Shown here: one piece after another, positions 8,911 to 18,543 of the stretch
How the letters are laid out: each line of letters opens with the position of its first letter
Numbering within the stretch: position 1 is the first letter of the stretch
Assembly: GCA_963750015.1 (NCBI GenBank)
Contig: CAVVPU010000227.1
Coordinates: forward strand, 39,377-103,376
DNA length: 64,000 nucleotides
Reading direction: 5' to 3'
Origin: CAVVNC01 sp963750015
GTDB taxonomy: Bacteria; Desulfobacterota; Syntrophorhabdia; Syntrophorhabdales; WCHB1-27
Position numbers and translations under genes: made by a program
Notes under the pieces: generated by a model
The model's database searches: none
What the model saw: the letters and a program-made list of their open reading frames with translations, nothing else
What the model was told of the DNA's origin: nothing

Positions 8911-9151
8911 GTATTCAAGAAAAGTGAGATGGGGAAGCCGTGGTCCTCAGAGTGTAATCTGCAGGTTTGACCGAGGACGGACGGCGGAGGTACACTTCCT
9001 GAAGTGGTGTTTCTCGCTGCGTGCCCTCGCATACTGCATTTCTACTGGAAAGTCTGACGTGGCTGTTATAACCCGCTGTGGATAGTTTCCTGAAATGGAG
9101 AGTATGACCATCGGCAGGGTTCGACACCGAAATGTTAGGCTCCCCGAGGGG

Positions 9152-10947
9152 TTACTGCGGAAAAGGGTCAATAGTTTCCATCACGGCCTTGCCCACCTCT
9201 CGGTCGGTAATGTACCCGATTACGTCGCGGGCCGTAGCGGGTTCGGCATCATTCACAACCAACACGACAGGAACCCCGTCGACTCGCATTTTACTCATGA
9301 CGTCGAAGAGCGTCGTCTCCGGGGCGATTGTCGCATAGTTTGTGCTGGCGATCTCGCCTATGGCACGCTCTGCGGCTTCAATAGCCCCTTTCAGGAGATC
9401 TTCCCGCGTCACGACGCCACATATCGCGCCCTCGGGATCCGCCACCACGACCAGGGAGGGCGCATTTTTCTATTGAGACGAGGATATGGCCTCACGCAGG
9501 GGCGTTGGCGACGGCACGATCACCACGTTCCTCTCCATGACTTCCCGTGCCTTTTTCAGGCGCTGCAGGTCCGCATGAAGGGCCTCGGGCAGCATGCGAC
9601 CTCGACGGACGACTCTGGCCGAGTAAATGCTTTCCTTCGACAGCAGCCTTCTCACGGCGTAACTGAGGGCCACGGTAGCGGTCATGGGAATCACCACATT
9701 GTAATCGAGGGTCATCTCGAAGATCATCACGATTGCCGTCACCGGGGCACACCCGCTGCTCCGCCCACCAGGCCGGCCATTCCCGCCACGGCGAAGGCCG
9801 GTGCCTGGATGGCGAGGCCCGGAAAGAGCAGATGAAGCATGACTCCGTATGCCCCTCCCAGTGTCGCGCCAAGGAAGAGGGCAGGCGAGAATATTCCCCC
9901 TGATCCGCCGGAGCCGAGGGTCAGGGACGTTGCGAGCAGTTTTAAAAGAAAGAGGAGCATGAGGAAAGAAGGCTGCAAAAGGGTGCCGGTGAGCACGTCC
10001 TGCACGGTGGAGTACCCGATTCCCTCCACAAAGTAGTGACCCCTGAAGAGGGCGAGGAGATACATGATGATCCCGACCAGCAGCATTCCGGTCGCGTGGC
10101 GCGCGTAATGGCCGACCCGCACGTGCTTGTCGAAAAAATCCTCGGCGGCATATACAGACTTGATGTACGCAGCACAGGCGCCTCCCAGCATCAGGCCAAG
10201 TCCCACATAGCAGAGAAGCGCGACGGGATTGTCCACGTGAAAGTAAGGCACCTGGAAACTCGGTATCACGAAGGAGGGACGACGGCCAAAGAAAAGCCGA
10301 CCGATGTATGTAGCCGTAGCCGTGGAGATTGCCACGGGGACAATCGTACGGACACTTACTTCATCAAGTACCAGTTCCATGGCAAAGAGTATTCCACCGA
10401 TGGGGGTGTTGAACGTCGCTGCGATGCCTCCTCCTGCCCCGGCTCCGATCAGCGTAATGCGCTGCCATGCGGGCATCCGGATGATCTGCCCCAAAGTCGA
10501 GCCGAAGGAGGATCCGATTTGCACGATGGGTCCCTCACGGCCCACCGACCCTCCGCTTCCAATGCAAAGAGCAGAGGCAAGTGCCTTGACCAGCGCTACC
10601 ACCGGTCTGATAACCCCTCTGTTGTAGTGTATCGCTTCCATGACCTCCGGCACGCCGTGCCCCTTTGCTTCAGGAGCGAAATTCCGGACAAGAAAGGTTA
10701 CTCCCAGACTCCCGAGGACCGGCACCAGGACGACAAACGGGCCCCATGGGCTCAACGGAGTATGCAGATTCGCATCGTATGTCCAGGATAGCTTGCCGAG
10801 GAAAAACAGGTTGTGGAGTAAACCTATCAGGCCCATGAAGGCGACAGCCCCTATACCGGCGACCCCGCCGACGAGGAGTGACCACGCGAAAAGGCGTAGA
10901 AGAGGAAATAGTTGTGTTTGCCTCTTAGGTTTCCAGAATCGGGGCAC
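9152..10947 (-). pseudogene. ClC-family chloride channel/transporter with CBS domains, frameshifted and stopped
   Basis: From a GTG at 10945-10947 (GGAGGG six bases upstream) the protein has the ClC core with hallmark stretches GSGGSVGREGP and GSGGSGGIFSPAL. The reading frame is lost at about 9745: GAAGVP should continue into TAIVMIFEMT, but a CCCC run shifts it by two bases. The next frame carries the last helix and the first CBS motif and meets an in-frame TAG at about 9466. The same frame then goes straight on with SLVVVADPEGAICGVVTRED, the second CBS half, ending at 9152. A complete gene would encode about 597 residues. With a frameshift and a stop it is probably inactive, unless the sequence is wrong. 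A second ClC gene at 28.3-30.0 kb also carries a frame break. Confidence 0.85.
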
Positions 10948-11446
10948 TCAAGACCCTCCACGCGAGGGATTATATTCGCTCCCTCAGTCGCGGCCCGTTC
11001 ATCGTGCACAAAGAGAAATCTAATCACTTTGGTTGTGGGGGGCAAACCGATCCCGCCTCGCCGGCAGCGAAAGGCTCACAGATCCACTTATTATCGGATT
11101 CTGAACTAATTGTCTGCCACTTAGGTATCATTCGGATTATTTGCCACAATCACGGAGGCAAACTCTGTTTTGATGGCCATGGAATTTAGTAAGGGGAGCC
11201 CAAATTTGGGATCAGTGGGGCAGAAACATTGTCCCGATTTCTTCGAGCAACCCGCGCCGTGTCTGGCGGCCGAGGAACGGTCTTCTCCTCCCACGCGTAT
11301 GTGTCTCGATCAGGTCGGCGATCTCGTGGGCGTGAGCGCAATGAGGTATCGGGTTATGCACCGGCAACAAATGCGTTGAAAAATGGCTTTTGTGGAAGAT
11401 AGACTAAAGAAGTTTCATTTTGCACACCTGTTTCAAGGAGAGGAAA
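10948..11446. other. Intergenic region between divergent genes; no gene seen
   Basis: No conserved reading frame. It must hold promoters for the ClC gene leftward and the small membrane protein rightward. A GGCAAACC stretch near 11041 recalls a c-di-GMP-I riboswitch, but the rest of that motif is missing. Confidence 0.4.
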
Positions 11447-11839
11447 ATGTTCGGTTCTCGAAAGAGTAGGAACGAAATGAGCGTGGAGGAATTCGTGACG
11501 GGCCAGAGCACCGGAGTCCCGGTCGATGACGGTGTGGCAGACGAGCGAGAAGACGCACCGAGGACGCGGGGATGGCTCATTGCCGCGATCGTCGTGGCAG
11601 TAGGTCTTCTTGTACTGTGCTTTACTGCGTTGGTGAAAATCAGCTATTTGAGCCGCGAAGTCGCCTTGTTAAGGAGCCAGATGGACGGGAAGACTCTCTA
11701 CGACCTCAAGGCACAAGTTGCAACCCTCGGCAAGGAACTGGAGGTGATGAAGCAGGCGAACACGCACGAGGCGAGAGCGAAGACAAAAATGGCCGCAAGA
11801 AACGGAACGGCTGGTAAGAAAAAGATCCGATCTCATTAG
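11447..11839 (+). CDS. Small single-span membrane protein with coiled coil
   Basis: A 130-residue protein of unknown family. The start is the ATG at 11447 because AAGGAGAGG (11435-11443) lies just before it; an ATG nine codons earlier lacks such a site. Residues 1-40 are charged and cytoplasmic, one membrane helix follows (about residues 43-65, WLIAAIVVAVGLLVLCF), then a Leu-heptad segment (SREVALLRSQMDGK to KELEVMKQ) and a very basic tail. The layout is like small cell-envelope scaffold proteins, but no specific role can be named. Confidence 0.65.
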   Translation: MFGSRKSRNEMSVEEFVTGQSTGVPVDDGVADEREDAPRTRGWLIAAIVVAVGLLVLCFTALVKISYLSREVALLRSQMDGKTLYDLKAQVATLGKELEVMKQANTHEARAKTKMAARNGTAGKKKIRSH

Positions 11840-12142
11840 GGGTGTACTTACGAAATCGCACTTGTACCGTCACTTACGGGGGAGTCATACTTATAGGTCG
11901 ACGGCGCCCAAACTACGCGGAATGGCTTCTTCTGAGATATCTGTCTTGCCCTGTTCTTCAACGGATGCAGTCTTAGAGGTAAAAGCAGGACTGTCCGGGG
12001 ATTTCAAATGGTACACCTCGGATGAAGGTTGAATCGATAGCTGGAGGATTACATGGATAATTCGAACGATCTCTATATCTTATGGACAACCACCGACCCT
12101 ATTACCGCCGAAAAAATGGTTTTTATGCATGGATTGAATTCT

Positions 12143-12663
12143 CTCCGGGTTGTATTCCCCGCCGCTTGCGGCGTAAAGTACCTATGTGAGCGAGTATATA
12201 CATAAGAGCCACAATGTCTCGGTGCTGATATACCACGTGGTCTTCCCGGCAAAGTACAGAAGGGCGGTATTTGATGAGGACGTGGATACGGTGATGAAAG
12301 AAATATGTGTAGAGATAGAGGATCGATACCAGATGAAATTCCTGGAGATCGGGACAGACAAGGATCACGTCCATTTCCTCGTGCAGTCCGTTCCGACATA
12401 CACAGTGACCAAAATAGTATCCACCATCAAGAGCCTTACCGCACGGGAGATCTTCAAGCGGTGCCCTCAGGTCAAGGAGAAGCTCTGGGGAGGCGAGTTC
12501 TGGTCGGACGGGTATTTCGCAAGCACCGTAGGCAAGCATGGCAGTGAAAACACGATTGCAAGGTATGTCAAACAGCAAGGAAACACCTACCACAAGTTGC
12601 ACGAAGATCGGCAACTAAGGTTATTCTGATACCCCGCTGCTTGCGGCGGGGTAGTTCATTAGT
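12143..12663 (+). mobile_element. IS200/IS605-family insertion sequence, about 521 bp
   Basis: The boundaries come from the interrupted dsrE frame. Subterminal hairpins are present at both ends: CGCCG-CTTG-CGGCG at 12160-12173, and TACCCCGC...GCGGGGTA at 12630-12653. There are no terminal inverted repeats and no target duplication, as expected for HUH transposition. It has one gene, a TnpA-type transposase, and no TnpB. It looks intact and may be recently active. Confidence 0.88.
12186..12629 (+). CDS. tnpA: IS200/IS605-family HUH transposase TnpA
   Basis: A 147-residue single-strand transposase. The metal-binding HUH pair is in DKDHVHFLVQ (residues about 58-67), and the catalytic tyrosine is in IARYVKQQG (about residue 127), both as in the family. 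The length matches full-length TnpA (about 140-150 residues). The start is GTG at 12186; an overlapping ATG just before it hits a stop. It cuts and joins single-stranded DNA at the hairpins flanking the element. The host gene is the dsrE-family gene around it. Confidence 0.92.
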   Translation: MSEYIHKSHNVSVLIYHVVFPAKYRRAVFDEDVDTVMKEICVEIEDRYQMKFLEIGTDKDHVHFLVQSVPTYTVTKIVSTIKSLTAREIFKRCPQVKEKLWGGEFWSDGYFASTVGKHGSENTIARYVKQQGNTYHKLHEDRQLRLF

Positions 12664-13184
12664 CTGAAACGCCATTGGTGGGACCACGTCACCATCATCA
12701 TTTGGGGAGCCCCGGCAAAGCTTGTGGCTGAAAACGAAGAGATCGGCAATGCCATTAGACAACTGTTGGACAATGGGGTGAGTTTTTCTGCCTGTAAGGC
12801 ATGCGCGGATCAGTTAGGCGTGACCGGGGTTCTGGAAGGCCTCGGCATAGAAGTGAAGTTCTGGGGTGAACCCCTTACGCAGTTGCTGAAATCGAAGGCG
12901 AACCTAATATCCGTCTGAATCTTGTTATGTAAGAGTGAACGATCCGGTGATAGGTATTCTCCACCGGTCCCTCTAAAGTGGGTTTTGCTCTGAACGACCT
13001 CTACACCTTATAACCTGCTCGTCTCTGCATCGTTCATCTTGAACGTTTGTGTGCATTACGCTGGTCTTGCCAAACATGTTAAGACTGCTTTCGATAGCAG
13101 TGTTTGGGGTAAACTATGAATAAGGCAGGCCGGGCCCGCAAGGGACAGGGGAGACCGTTCAAATTTCCATGGTTACGCCTCGGC

Positions 13185-14465
13185 CTAACGCGTACCCCAG
13201 GTTCGCACTCTCAGCGTTATGAGGGCGTATGGGAAGATCCACATAAGGGTAAAAAGAGAGAAGAACGAATAAATGATGCCGTAAGGAAAGAGCCACGAGC
13301 GCTCCGTGTACCAGTAGTAAAACATGTTGAGCGTCGAAAAAATGGCCATGGCGCAGAAGAACCGGACCACAGCAGCCGGGTCCTGGATTGCAAGACCCGT
13401 GAGGACCACCAGACTTGCCCACCCTATCGGAAACCTGAGATTCGTTATCACCACGTCCATGATGGAAACGACGACAGCCCACGGGGATCGCTTCCAGACG
13501 ATGCGCATGAAATGGATGCACTCGCGCACGTAGGTTCGATCCCACCGGAGATACATCTTGCATAGTTTTCGGTAATTCCACGGAACGACCGTCTGCACCC
13601 TCCCCGTGCGCTGAAAGACCGTGTCATAGCCTGCGGCCAGGATGAAGTTCGTCATTGCCCGATCTTCGCCAAACGTACAGGGTCTGCCGAGAAAAGTTTG
13701 GTTCATCCATCGGTGAAGCACCTGCCGAACGACCGCCGTCCTATAGGCCGTGAGGGCCCCGGGACAGCAATAGACCGTACCGTAAGTAGACTGGACTGCC
13801 CTCAAGAAATCGAAGGAGAGCACATAGCGGACCTGCAGCATTCTGGGGATCAAGCCCTGCGTCCGGTTGTAGACGACCACCTTGCCCGCGACCGCGCCGA
13901 TTCGCGGATTGGCAAAGGGGCCTGTCATAGCGAGGAGACTGCCCGGCTCCACCACACTATCCGAGTCGACGGTGATCACGATTTCACCCCGTGCCCGCCT
14001 GAAACCCGCTTCCAGCCCCGCCCGCTTCCCTCTATTCTTCGTGAAGCGGACCGCCGTTATCACGTGGGGATACCTTGATGCCGCTTCCTGGATATACTGC
14101 CAGGTATCATCCGTGCTCCCGTCGTCTACGACGATGAGTTCCAAGCGTCGCCGAGGGTAATCCGCCTCCAGGACAGAGTAGATTGCGTTTTTGACCATAC
14201 TACCCTCGTTGTATGCAGGGATGATCACCGTAAGCGTGGGGGCGCCCTCGCGTGTCGCCGAAGGAAGAGGCCTGTAGCACAGCCAGAGGACCGTTCTCAA
14301 TACGAGGAAAAGACTCCCCGCCAACGCCCACAACAGGCTGGGGCGAACCAGGGCTTGTAGGGAGCCTGCATGCAACAGCTTAAGGAAGAGCGGGTGAAAC
14401 ATATTGTCCGCAAAGGCGAAATAGGAAGCCGCTAGTACAGCAGCAATGGTTGCGACGCAGACCAC
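13185..14465 (-). CDS. Family 2 glycosyltransferase, processive-type membrane enzyme
   Basis: About 426 residues in the NodC/hyaluronan-synthase-like layout. An N-terminal membrane segment is followed by a GT2 domain with VIIPAYNEGS, VVDDGSTDD, the DxD motif in TVDSDS, the acceptor-site GED (TFGEDRA) and an R-W motif in YLRWDRTYVRE. Three or four C-terminal membrane helices complete it. Such enzymes polymerise or transfer sugars from nucleotide-sugar donors at the inner membrane. The GTG at 14463-14465 is the first standard start, but the same frame is open and protein-like back to about 14580 (EAAEAAILDDETR), without any ATG, GTG or TTG. The true start may be an unusual codon or lost. No ribosome site marks the GTG. 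Confidence 0.85.
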   Translation of the reverse strand: MVCVATIAAVLAASYFAFADNMFHPLFLKLLHAGSLQALVRPSLLWALAGSLFLVLRTVLWLCYRPLPSATREGAPTLTVIIPAYNEGSMVKNAIYSVLEADYPRRRLELIVVDDGSTDDTWQYIQEAASRYPHVITAVRFTKNRGKRAGLEAGFRRARGEIVITVDSDSVVEPGSLLAMTGPFANPRIGAVAGKVVVYNRTQGLIPRMLQVRYVLSFDFLRAVQSTYGTVYCCPGALTAYRTAVVRQVLHRWMNQTFLGRPCTFGEDRAMTNFILAAGYDTVFQRTGRVQTVVPWNYRKLCKMYLRWDRTYVRECIHFMRIVWKRSPWAVVVSIMDVVITNLRFPIGWASLVVLTGLAIQDPAAVVRFFCAMAIFSTLNMFYYWYTERSWLFPYGIIYSFFSLFTLMWIFPYALITLRVRTWGTR

Positions 14466-15313
14466 CCAGTCGGTACTATCTATCCGGCTCTGCGTATCAG
14501 CCGACCGGACCGCGGCGACCCGCGTTTCGTCGTCAAGAATCGCAGCCTCGGCAGCTTCACTTATGAGAGGTGGATTCGTAATTCTCCCTTTTTATGTCAG
14601 CACGCAGGTCTCACGAACATGACCGTCTCCCTGTTTTGGTGACATGTCTCGCCAGATCACCGCAAAAGTCATGCCATCAGCCTTAGAGAACGGCAATGTG
14701 TTCGGGCGAGCGGGAGATAGGCCGTTGAAGAGAAGGTGCTGGTGATGTCTAATCCCATCATGCTCCGGGCTTTCACGTTTTCGGCGGTGATTGGGCGTCT
14801 GGTGGCAGTCCTTGAGGAATTTGCCACAAGAGAAGGCGGAGCCCGTCAATAGGCGCCCGCCGGCAATGGCCGTTTCGGCTCGGAAAAAGCAGGAAGGATG
14901 ATCAAATATCTCCTGTTTCCAGGCCCATCCGGTGTGTGCCACTTTTGGCTACCCTCGGTCATTTTTAGCCCAACCGATACACCTTCTGCTGAATGATCAA
15001 AGACAGAGGGCAGGGTGCCTGCACCCGCGCTCGGGCAAAACGGGGGAGAAGAACGAGTATTTCGAACGGACGTACACGATCCCGAAGGTAAAACAGCGGG
15101 CAAGGTGATTGTCAGCCAAAGAACGGTTATGATCCCATCTATTAGCTGACAGGTGGGCCATCCCGGCTGCACATCGTCGATCTGATGGTTAACATGTCTC
15201 TGAAGGGGGTGATCGAACCGACGCTTTCAGGCACACGGTGTCCGCATGAATATGACAGGTGACAGGACCAATATGCTTTGCGCGTACAGGCCAACGATCG
15301 GAGGTGAGACGCT
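14466..15313. other. Long intergenic region, mostly without features
   Basis: About 14466-14580 continues the glycosyltransferase frame without a start codon. From 14590 to 15298 I found no conserved peptide, RNA or repeat on either strand. The last 15 bases hold the ribosome site of the next gene. Confidence 0.4.
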
Positions 15314-15676
15314 TTGATAGAGATTCTGGAGAACATGCCCGATAATGTGGTAGCGGTAAAAGCGACAGGAAAGGTAACAGGCGAAGACTATGATAAGGTA
15401 CTCGTCCCGACCATTGAAGACAAACTCGCGAGATACGATAAGATCAGGCTCCTTTATCAGATAGGCCCGGATTTCGAAGGGTTCACCGCCGAAGCCATGT
15501 GGGACGATGCCAAGGTCGGCATGCGCCACCTTACCGCCTTTAAAAAGGTCGCGGTTGTTTCGGACGTGGAATGGATAAACCGCGCCGTCAGGATTTTTTC
15601 CTTTGTAATACCCTCTGACGTGAGGATATTCGGAAATGACGGCTTTTCGGAGGCAAAGACCTGGGTGACGGCATAG
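15314..15676 (+). CDS. SpoIIAA-like (STAS superfamily) protein
   Basis: A 120-residue protein typical of the SpoIIAA-like/DUF3478 family. It opens IEILENMPDNVVAVKATGKV and has a central TAEAMWDDAKVGMRHLTAFK motif, VAVVSDVEW and a C-terminal DVRIFGNDGFSEAKTWV. The start is TTG at 15314 because GGAGGTGAG (15299-15307) lies six bases before it. The family is small, soluble and of unclear function; fold similarity to anti-sigma antagonists suggests binding of lipids or partner proteins. It stands alone between intergenic stretches. Confidence 0.85.
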   Translation: MIEILENMPDNVVAVKATGKVTGEDYDKVLVPTIEDKLARYDKIRLLYQIGPDFEGFTAEAMWDDAKVGMRHLTAFKKVAVVSDVEWINRAVRIFSFVIPSDVRIFGNDGFSEAKTWVTA

Positions 15677-15822
15677 GATACCTTGCCCTGAGTTTACCCA
15701 TCAGCCTTAGACCCTCCACTTCCCGTATGCCGATGCGGGTCAGTGGTAAATGTTGTTACGGACGCTTTTGTTTTCCCAGAAATTTTCCGGGGGAATAACC
15801 CGCAACTCCGGGAGCACATTCT

Positions 15823-16494
15823 ATGGGTTTTCCGGGACACTCCTCGATGTTATCCCACGAAGAGGCGCGTGCTTTCTATGATGGGTTCGGGAAGAAACAG
15901 GACTGGCAGCGCTTCTTAGAGGATCGAGCCGTCATGGACCTTGTTGAGCACCTATCATTGGGATCGGCCCGTTCTATTTTAGAATTTGGTTGTGGGACCG
16001 GGCGGCTCGCAGAGTACTTGTTCCAGACCTGTCTGCCCCCCGATGACAGATACCTCGGGATCGACGTAAGTGCCACTATGGTTGGTCTATCTTCAAACCG
16101 CCTCCGTCGTTTCAGACCACGAGCGGAAGTTGGTCTGACGTCCGGCGAAACGCGGGTAAATGCACCTTCCGACGGGTATGACCGGTTCCTTTCCACGTAT
16201 GTCCTCGATCTTCTTGCCGAGGATGATATTGAGTGTCTTCTCAGGGAAGCCCACAGGATACTGGTTGGTGGCGGCCTCCTTGGGCTCGTCAGCCTTACTC
16301 ACGGGACAACTTTTTCATCATGGATCGTTGAAATGCTGTGGTCGGCTATCCACCGGATGCATCCGGTGCTTGTCGGTGGCTGTCGCCCCCTGCACCTCGA
16401 GGAATTCGTCAAAGATGGATGGCACATCAAGCACCTGCGGAAAGCAGTTCGTTTCGGAGTTCCATCAGGGGTGCTCGTCGCCCGGAAGACGTGA
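15823..16494 (+). CDS. Class I SAM-dependent methyltransferase
   Basis: A 223-residue protein with motif I ILEFGCGTGRLAEYL near residue 50, motif II-like YLGIDVSATMV, and a post-motif stretch FLSTYVLDLL as in methyltransferase type-11/25 domains. The C-terminal part (LHLEEFVKDGWHIKHL) resembles the same group. The substrate is unknown. GGGAG lies 10-15 bases before the ATG. No partner genes are near; the antiporter begins 136 bases downstream. Confidence 0.82.
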   Translation: MGFPGHSSMLSHEEARAFYDGFGKKQDWQRFLEDRAVMDLVEHLSLGSARSILEFGCGTGRLAEYLFQTCLPPDDRYLGIDVSATMVGLSSNRLRRFRPRAEVGLTSGETRVNAPSDGYDRFLSTYVLDLLAEDDIECLLREAHRILVGGGLLGLVSLTHGTTFSSWIVEMLWSAIHRMHPVLVGGCRPLHLEEFVKDGWHIKHLRKAVRFGVPSGVLVARKT

Positions 16495-16630
16495 AAAGGC
16501 TTACAAGATAGGTTTTTCCAGCAGCGCGCAGTCCTCGGTCCCCTATAACATCCGAAGCGGTCCAAGACTTGTATGTGTAGTCCTGTGGGTTGCATTATGA
16601 TAAAGTTCATGAAGCTTCGAAAGGCGCAAC

Positions 16631-17860
16631 GTGGACCTGTTTGATATCATCACGCTTCTGATCACTCTTTCTGCTCTTTTCAGCTACCTTAACTATCGTT
16701 ATCTCCGTCTGCCCAGGGTGATTGGCCTTCTACTTTTCGGACTCTTGCTCTCCTTCGGCATCGTTGCCGCAGGTTTCTTTCACCCGGCAATCAAGCAATC
16801 CGCAGTCGAGTTGGTCGGCCGCGTCGATTTCAACCGACTGCTGCTCCACGGCATGCTCGCTTTCCTGCTTTTTGCCGGTCCGTTGCGCCTCGGCATGGAG
16901 TCACTGCTTCGGGAGAAATGGGTCATCCTTCTTTTGTCAACGCTCGGTGTGTTGCTTTCGACCGCCATCGTTGCCGCTCTCACGTGGACGTTTTTCTCCC
17001 TTCTCGGGAACCCTGTTCCGGCTATTTACTGCCTCCTTTTTGGCGCGCTTATATCACCTACCGATCCGGTCGCGGTCCTCGCCATCATGCAGAAGCTCCG
17101 GGCGCCCGAGGCGCTGCAGACGGTGATGGCAGGGGAATCGCTTTTCAACGACGGCGTGGGCGTCGTCATCTTTATCGCGCTGCTCCAGGTGGCGTCTGGA
17201 GGGGGCTCCGCTTCCTTAAGTGGAGTAATCATCTTATTTTTGAAGCAGGCCGTCGGAGGAGTAATGTTCGGCGCGATCGCCGGATACGCGGTATACAGAC
17301 TGATCCGAAGCGTCGATAATTATCAGGTTGAAGTGCTCCTCACGCTTGCCCTCGCTCTTGGCGGCTACTCGCTTGCGAACGCCCTCCAACTTTCCGGTCC
17401 CCTGGCGGTGGTGGTCGCGGGACTGCTCATCGGGAACCGTGGGCGGCACGGAATGTCGGAGCGTACCAAACTACACCTCGACTCGTTCTGGGAGCTCATA
17501 GACGAGATTCTGAATGCTGCGCTCTTTGTGTTGATAGGCCTCGAACTGCTTTCATTCACCTTGGCCCGCTTTTATCTTCTCGCTGGTCTGTTCGCCATCC
17601 CCGTAGTACTACTCGCCAGGATTGTGAGCGTGGCCGTGTCCATCGCCCTCATTCGCCATCACCGTTTTTTGATTCCGCACACCATAAAAATTCTGACGTG
17701 GGGTGGACTGAGGGGAGGCCTCGCCGTCGCCCTCGCCCTGTCTCTCCCGGCTGTCCCTGAAAAAAGTGTCCTGCTGATGATGACCTACGTCGTCGTGATT
17801 TTTTCCATCGTCTTGCAGGGGCTTACGGTTGAAAGGCTCATCGCTCGATGGACGAGATGA
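16631..17860 (+). CDS. CPA1-family Na+/H+ (K+/H+) antiporter
   Basis: A 409-residue membrane protein with about 12 helices and the NhaP/SOD2-type signatures: GALISPTDPVAVLAIMQKL with the transport aspartate, AGESLFNDGVGVVIF with the paired Asn-Asp, and a conserved LTWGGLRGGLAVALALSLP arginine segment. The start is GTG at 16631, followed directly by membrane helix 1. It exchanges Na+ or K+ for H+ across the inner membrane. It ends soon after the last helix, lacking the long C-terminal regulatory domain of some homologues. Confidence 0.9.
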   Translation: MDLFDIITLLITLSALFSYLNYRYLRLPRVIGLLLFGLLLSFGIVAAGFFHPAIKQSAVELVGRVDFNRLLLHGMLAFLLFAGPLRLGMESLLREKWVILLLSTLGVLLSTAIVAALTWTFFSLLGNPVPAIYCLLFGALISPTDPVAVLAIMQKLRAPEALQTVMAGESLFNDGVGVVIFIALLQVASGGGSASLSGVIILFLKQAVGGVMFGAIAGYAVYRLIRSVDNYQVEVLLTLALALGGYSLANALQLSGPLAVVVAGLLIGNRGRHGMSERTKLHLDSFWELIDEILNAALFVLIGLELLSFTLARFYLLAGLFAIPVVLLARIVSVAVSIALIRHHRFLIPHTIKILTWGGLRGGLAVALALSLPAVPEKSVLLMMTYVVVIFSIVLQGLTVERLIARWTR

Positions 17861-18140
17861 TTCGATCTGCGTCCTTGCCAAAGGACATCGAAAACCACCG
17901 TATCCATATCCTTCATTTAGCGCATTGTGGCAATATAATTTGCACACATACAATTTGTATTCATACAATTCTGTCGCCTTTTCCATCTAAAAATCGACAA
18001 TTTTGTCTATGATAGGGTGCCTGGAACATGTGTCAACAACGGGAATATCACGCATTTGCGCCCCGATGAGTTAATGGCACAAACGTTGCTAGATTTCCAT
18101 TGCACATGGAGGCTTACAAAGAATGGGACAAGGCTCCCCA
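17861..18140. other. AT-rich intergenic region
   Basis: Contains a run rich in ACATACAATTTGTATTCATACAA-like repeats around 17940-17972, resembling the TTTGTA/TACAAA boxes near the MarR genes at 27.1, 31.4 and 39.9 kb. No gene is seen. Confidence 0.35.
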
Positions 18141-18534
18141 ATGGCCAACCGTCTGCTTCGAGTGTCGCTCGACCTCGCCATCGTCCTGCTCGCGTTGCTC
18201 ACACTGCTGCCCGCAAAGAAGCTCATAACGTTTGAAGCAAACTGCTTGGATAATCAGATACAGGCTGCCTTGGATAAGGCGGATTCAGATACGCTTGTCC
18301 GCCATACCGACGATCCGCCGGTCTCAAAAGAGGCCATCTACCTCACCCCCGACACAACCACCTGTTTCCTTGACTCACCCGTCGTTTTGAGCCACCGCTA
18401 CCGCGGTCCCCCCCCGTTTTGTCCTTATTCCCGCAATCGGGCCTGCTATAGAAGCCTCGCTTTTGTTCCTGAAAGCAGGGCAGAGAGCGCTTCGGAGAAT
18501 ACGCAGGCGAGAGAACTATGCCTGCAAGGAATGA
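18141..18534 (+). CDS. Small membrane-anchored protein of unknown function, frameshifted at a poly-C tract
   Basis: From the ATG at 18141 a membrane anchor (LDLAIVLLALLTLLPAKK) leads into a soluble part. Eight consecutive C at 18408-18415 shift the frame. With seven, SHRYRGPPR continues into FVLIPAIGPAIEASLLFLK and ends at a TGA at 18532-18534, right before the next gene's ribosome site. The continuation is conserved-looking (GPAIEASLLFLKAG) and ends correctly, so the shift is real in this sequence but not in the ancestral gene. The joined protein would be 130 residues. Sequencing error, decay or slippage-driven phase variation are all possible. I do not recognise a family. Confidence 0.6.
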
Positions 18535-18543
18535 GGAGGATCT

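Larger units (their letters stand above)
12053..12918 (+). pseudogene. DsrE-family protein gene split by an IS200/IS605 element
   Basis: The 5' part runs from the ATG at 12053 (GGAGG at 12043-12047) to 12142, giving 30 codons ending MVFMHGLNS. The 3' part resumes at 12664 with LKRHWWDHVTIIIWGAPA and ends at 12918. Deleting 12143-12663 restores one uninterrupted 114-codon frame. The rejoined protein has the DsrE layout: an N-terminal strand (YILWTTTDP), the WDHVTIIIWG strand, and the conserved cysteine region FSACKACADQLGV. DsrE/Tus-type proteins carry or relay sulfur through such cysteines. The 64-codon piece from 12724 could be translated alone but would lack half the fold. Confidence 0.85.

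Noticed and set aside
9500..9745. Two separate small CBS proteins instead of one ClC gene
   Set aside because: Pieces continue each other's domains exactly across the break points, so they belong to one gene.
11030..11100. GGCAAACC and GCGAAAGGC stretch resembling a c-di-GMP-I riboswitch
   Set aside because: The central GGGACGCAAAGCC-type core and the second conserved stem are absent, and no terminator follows.
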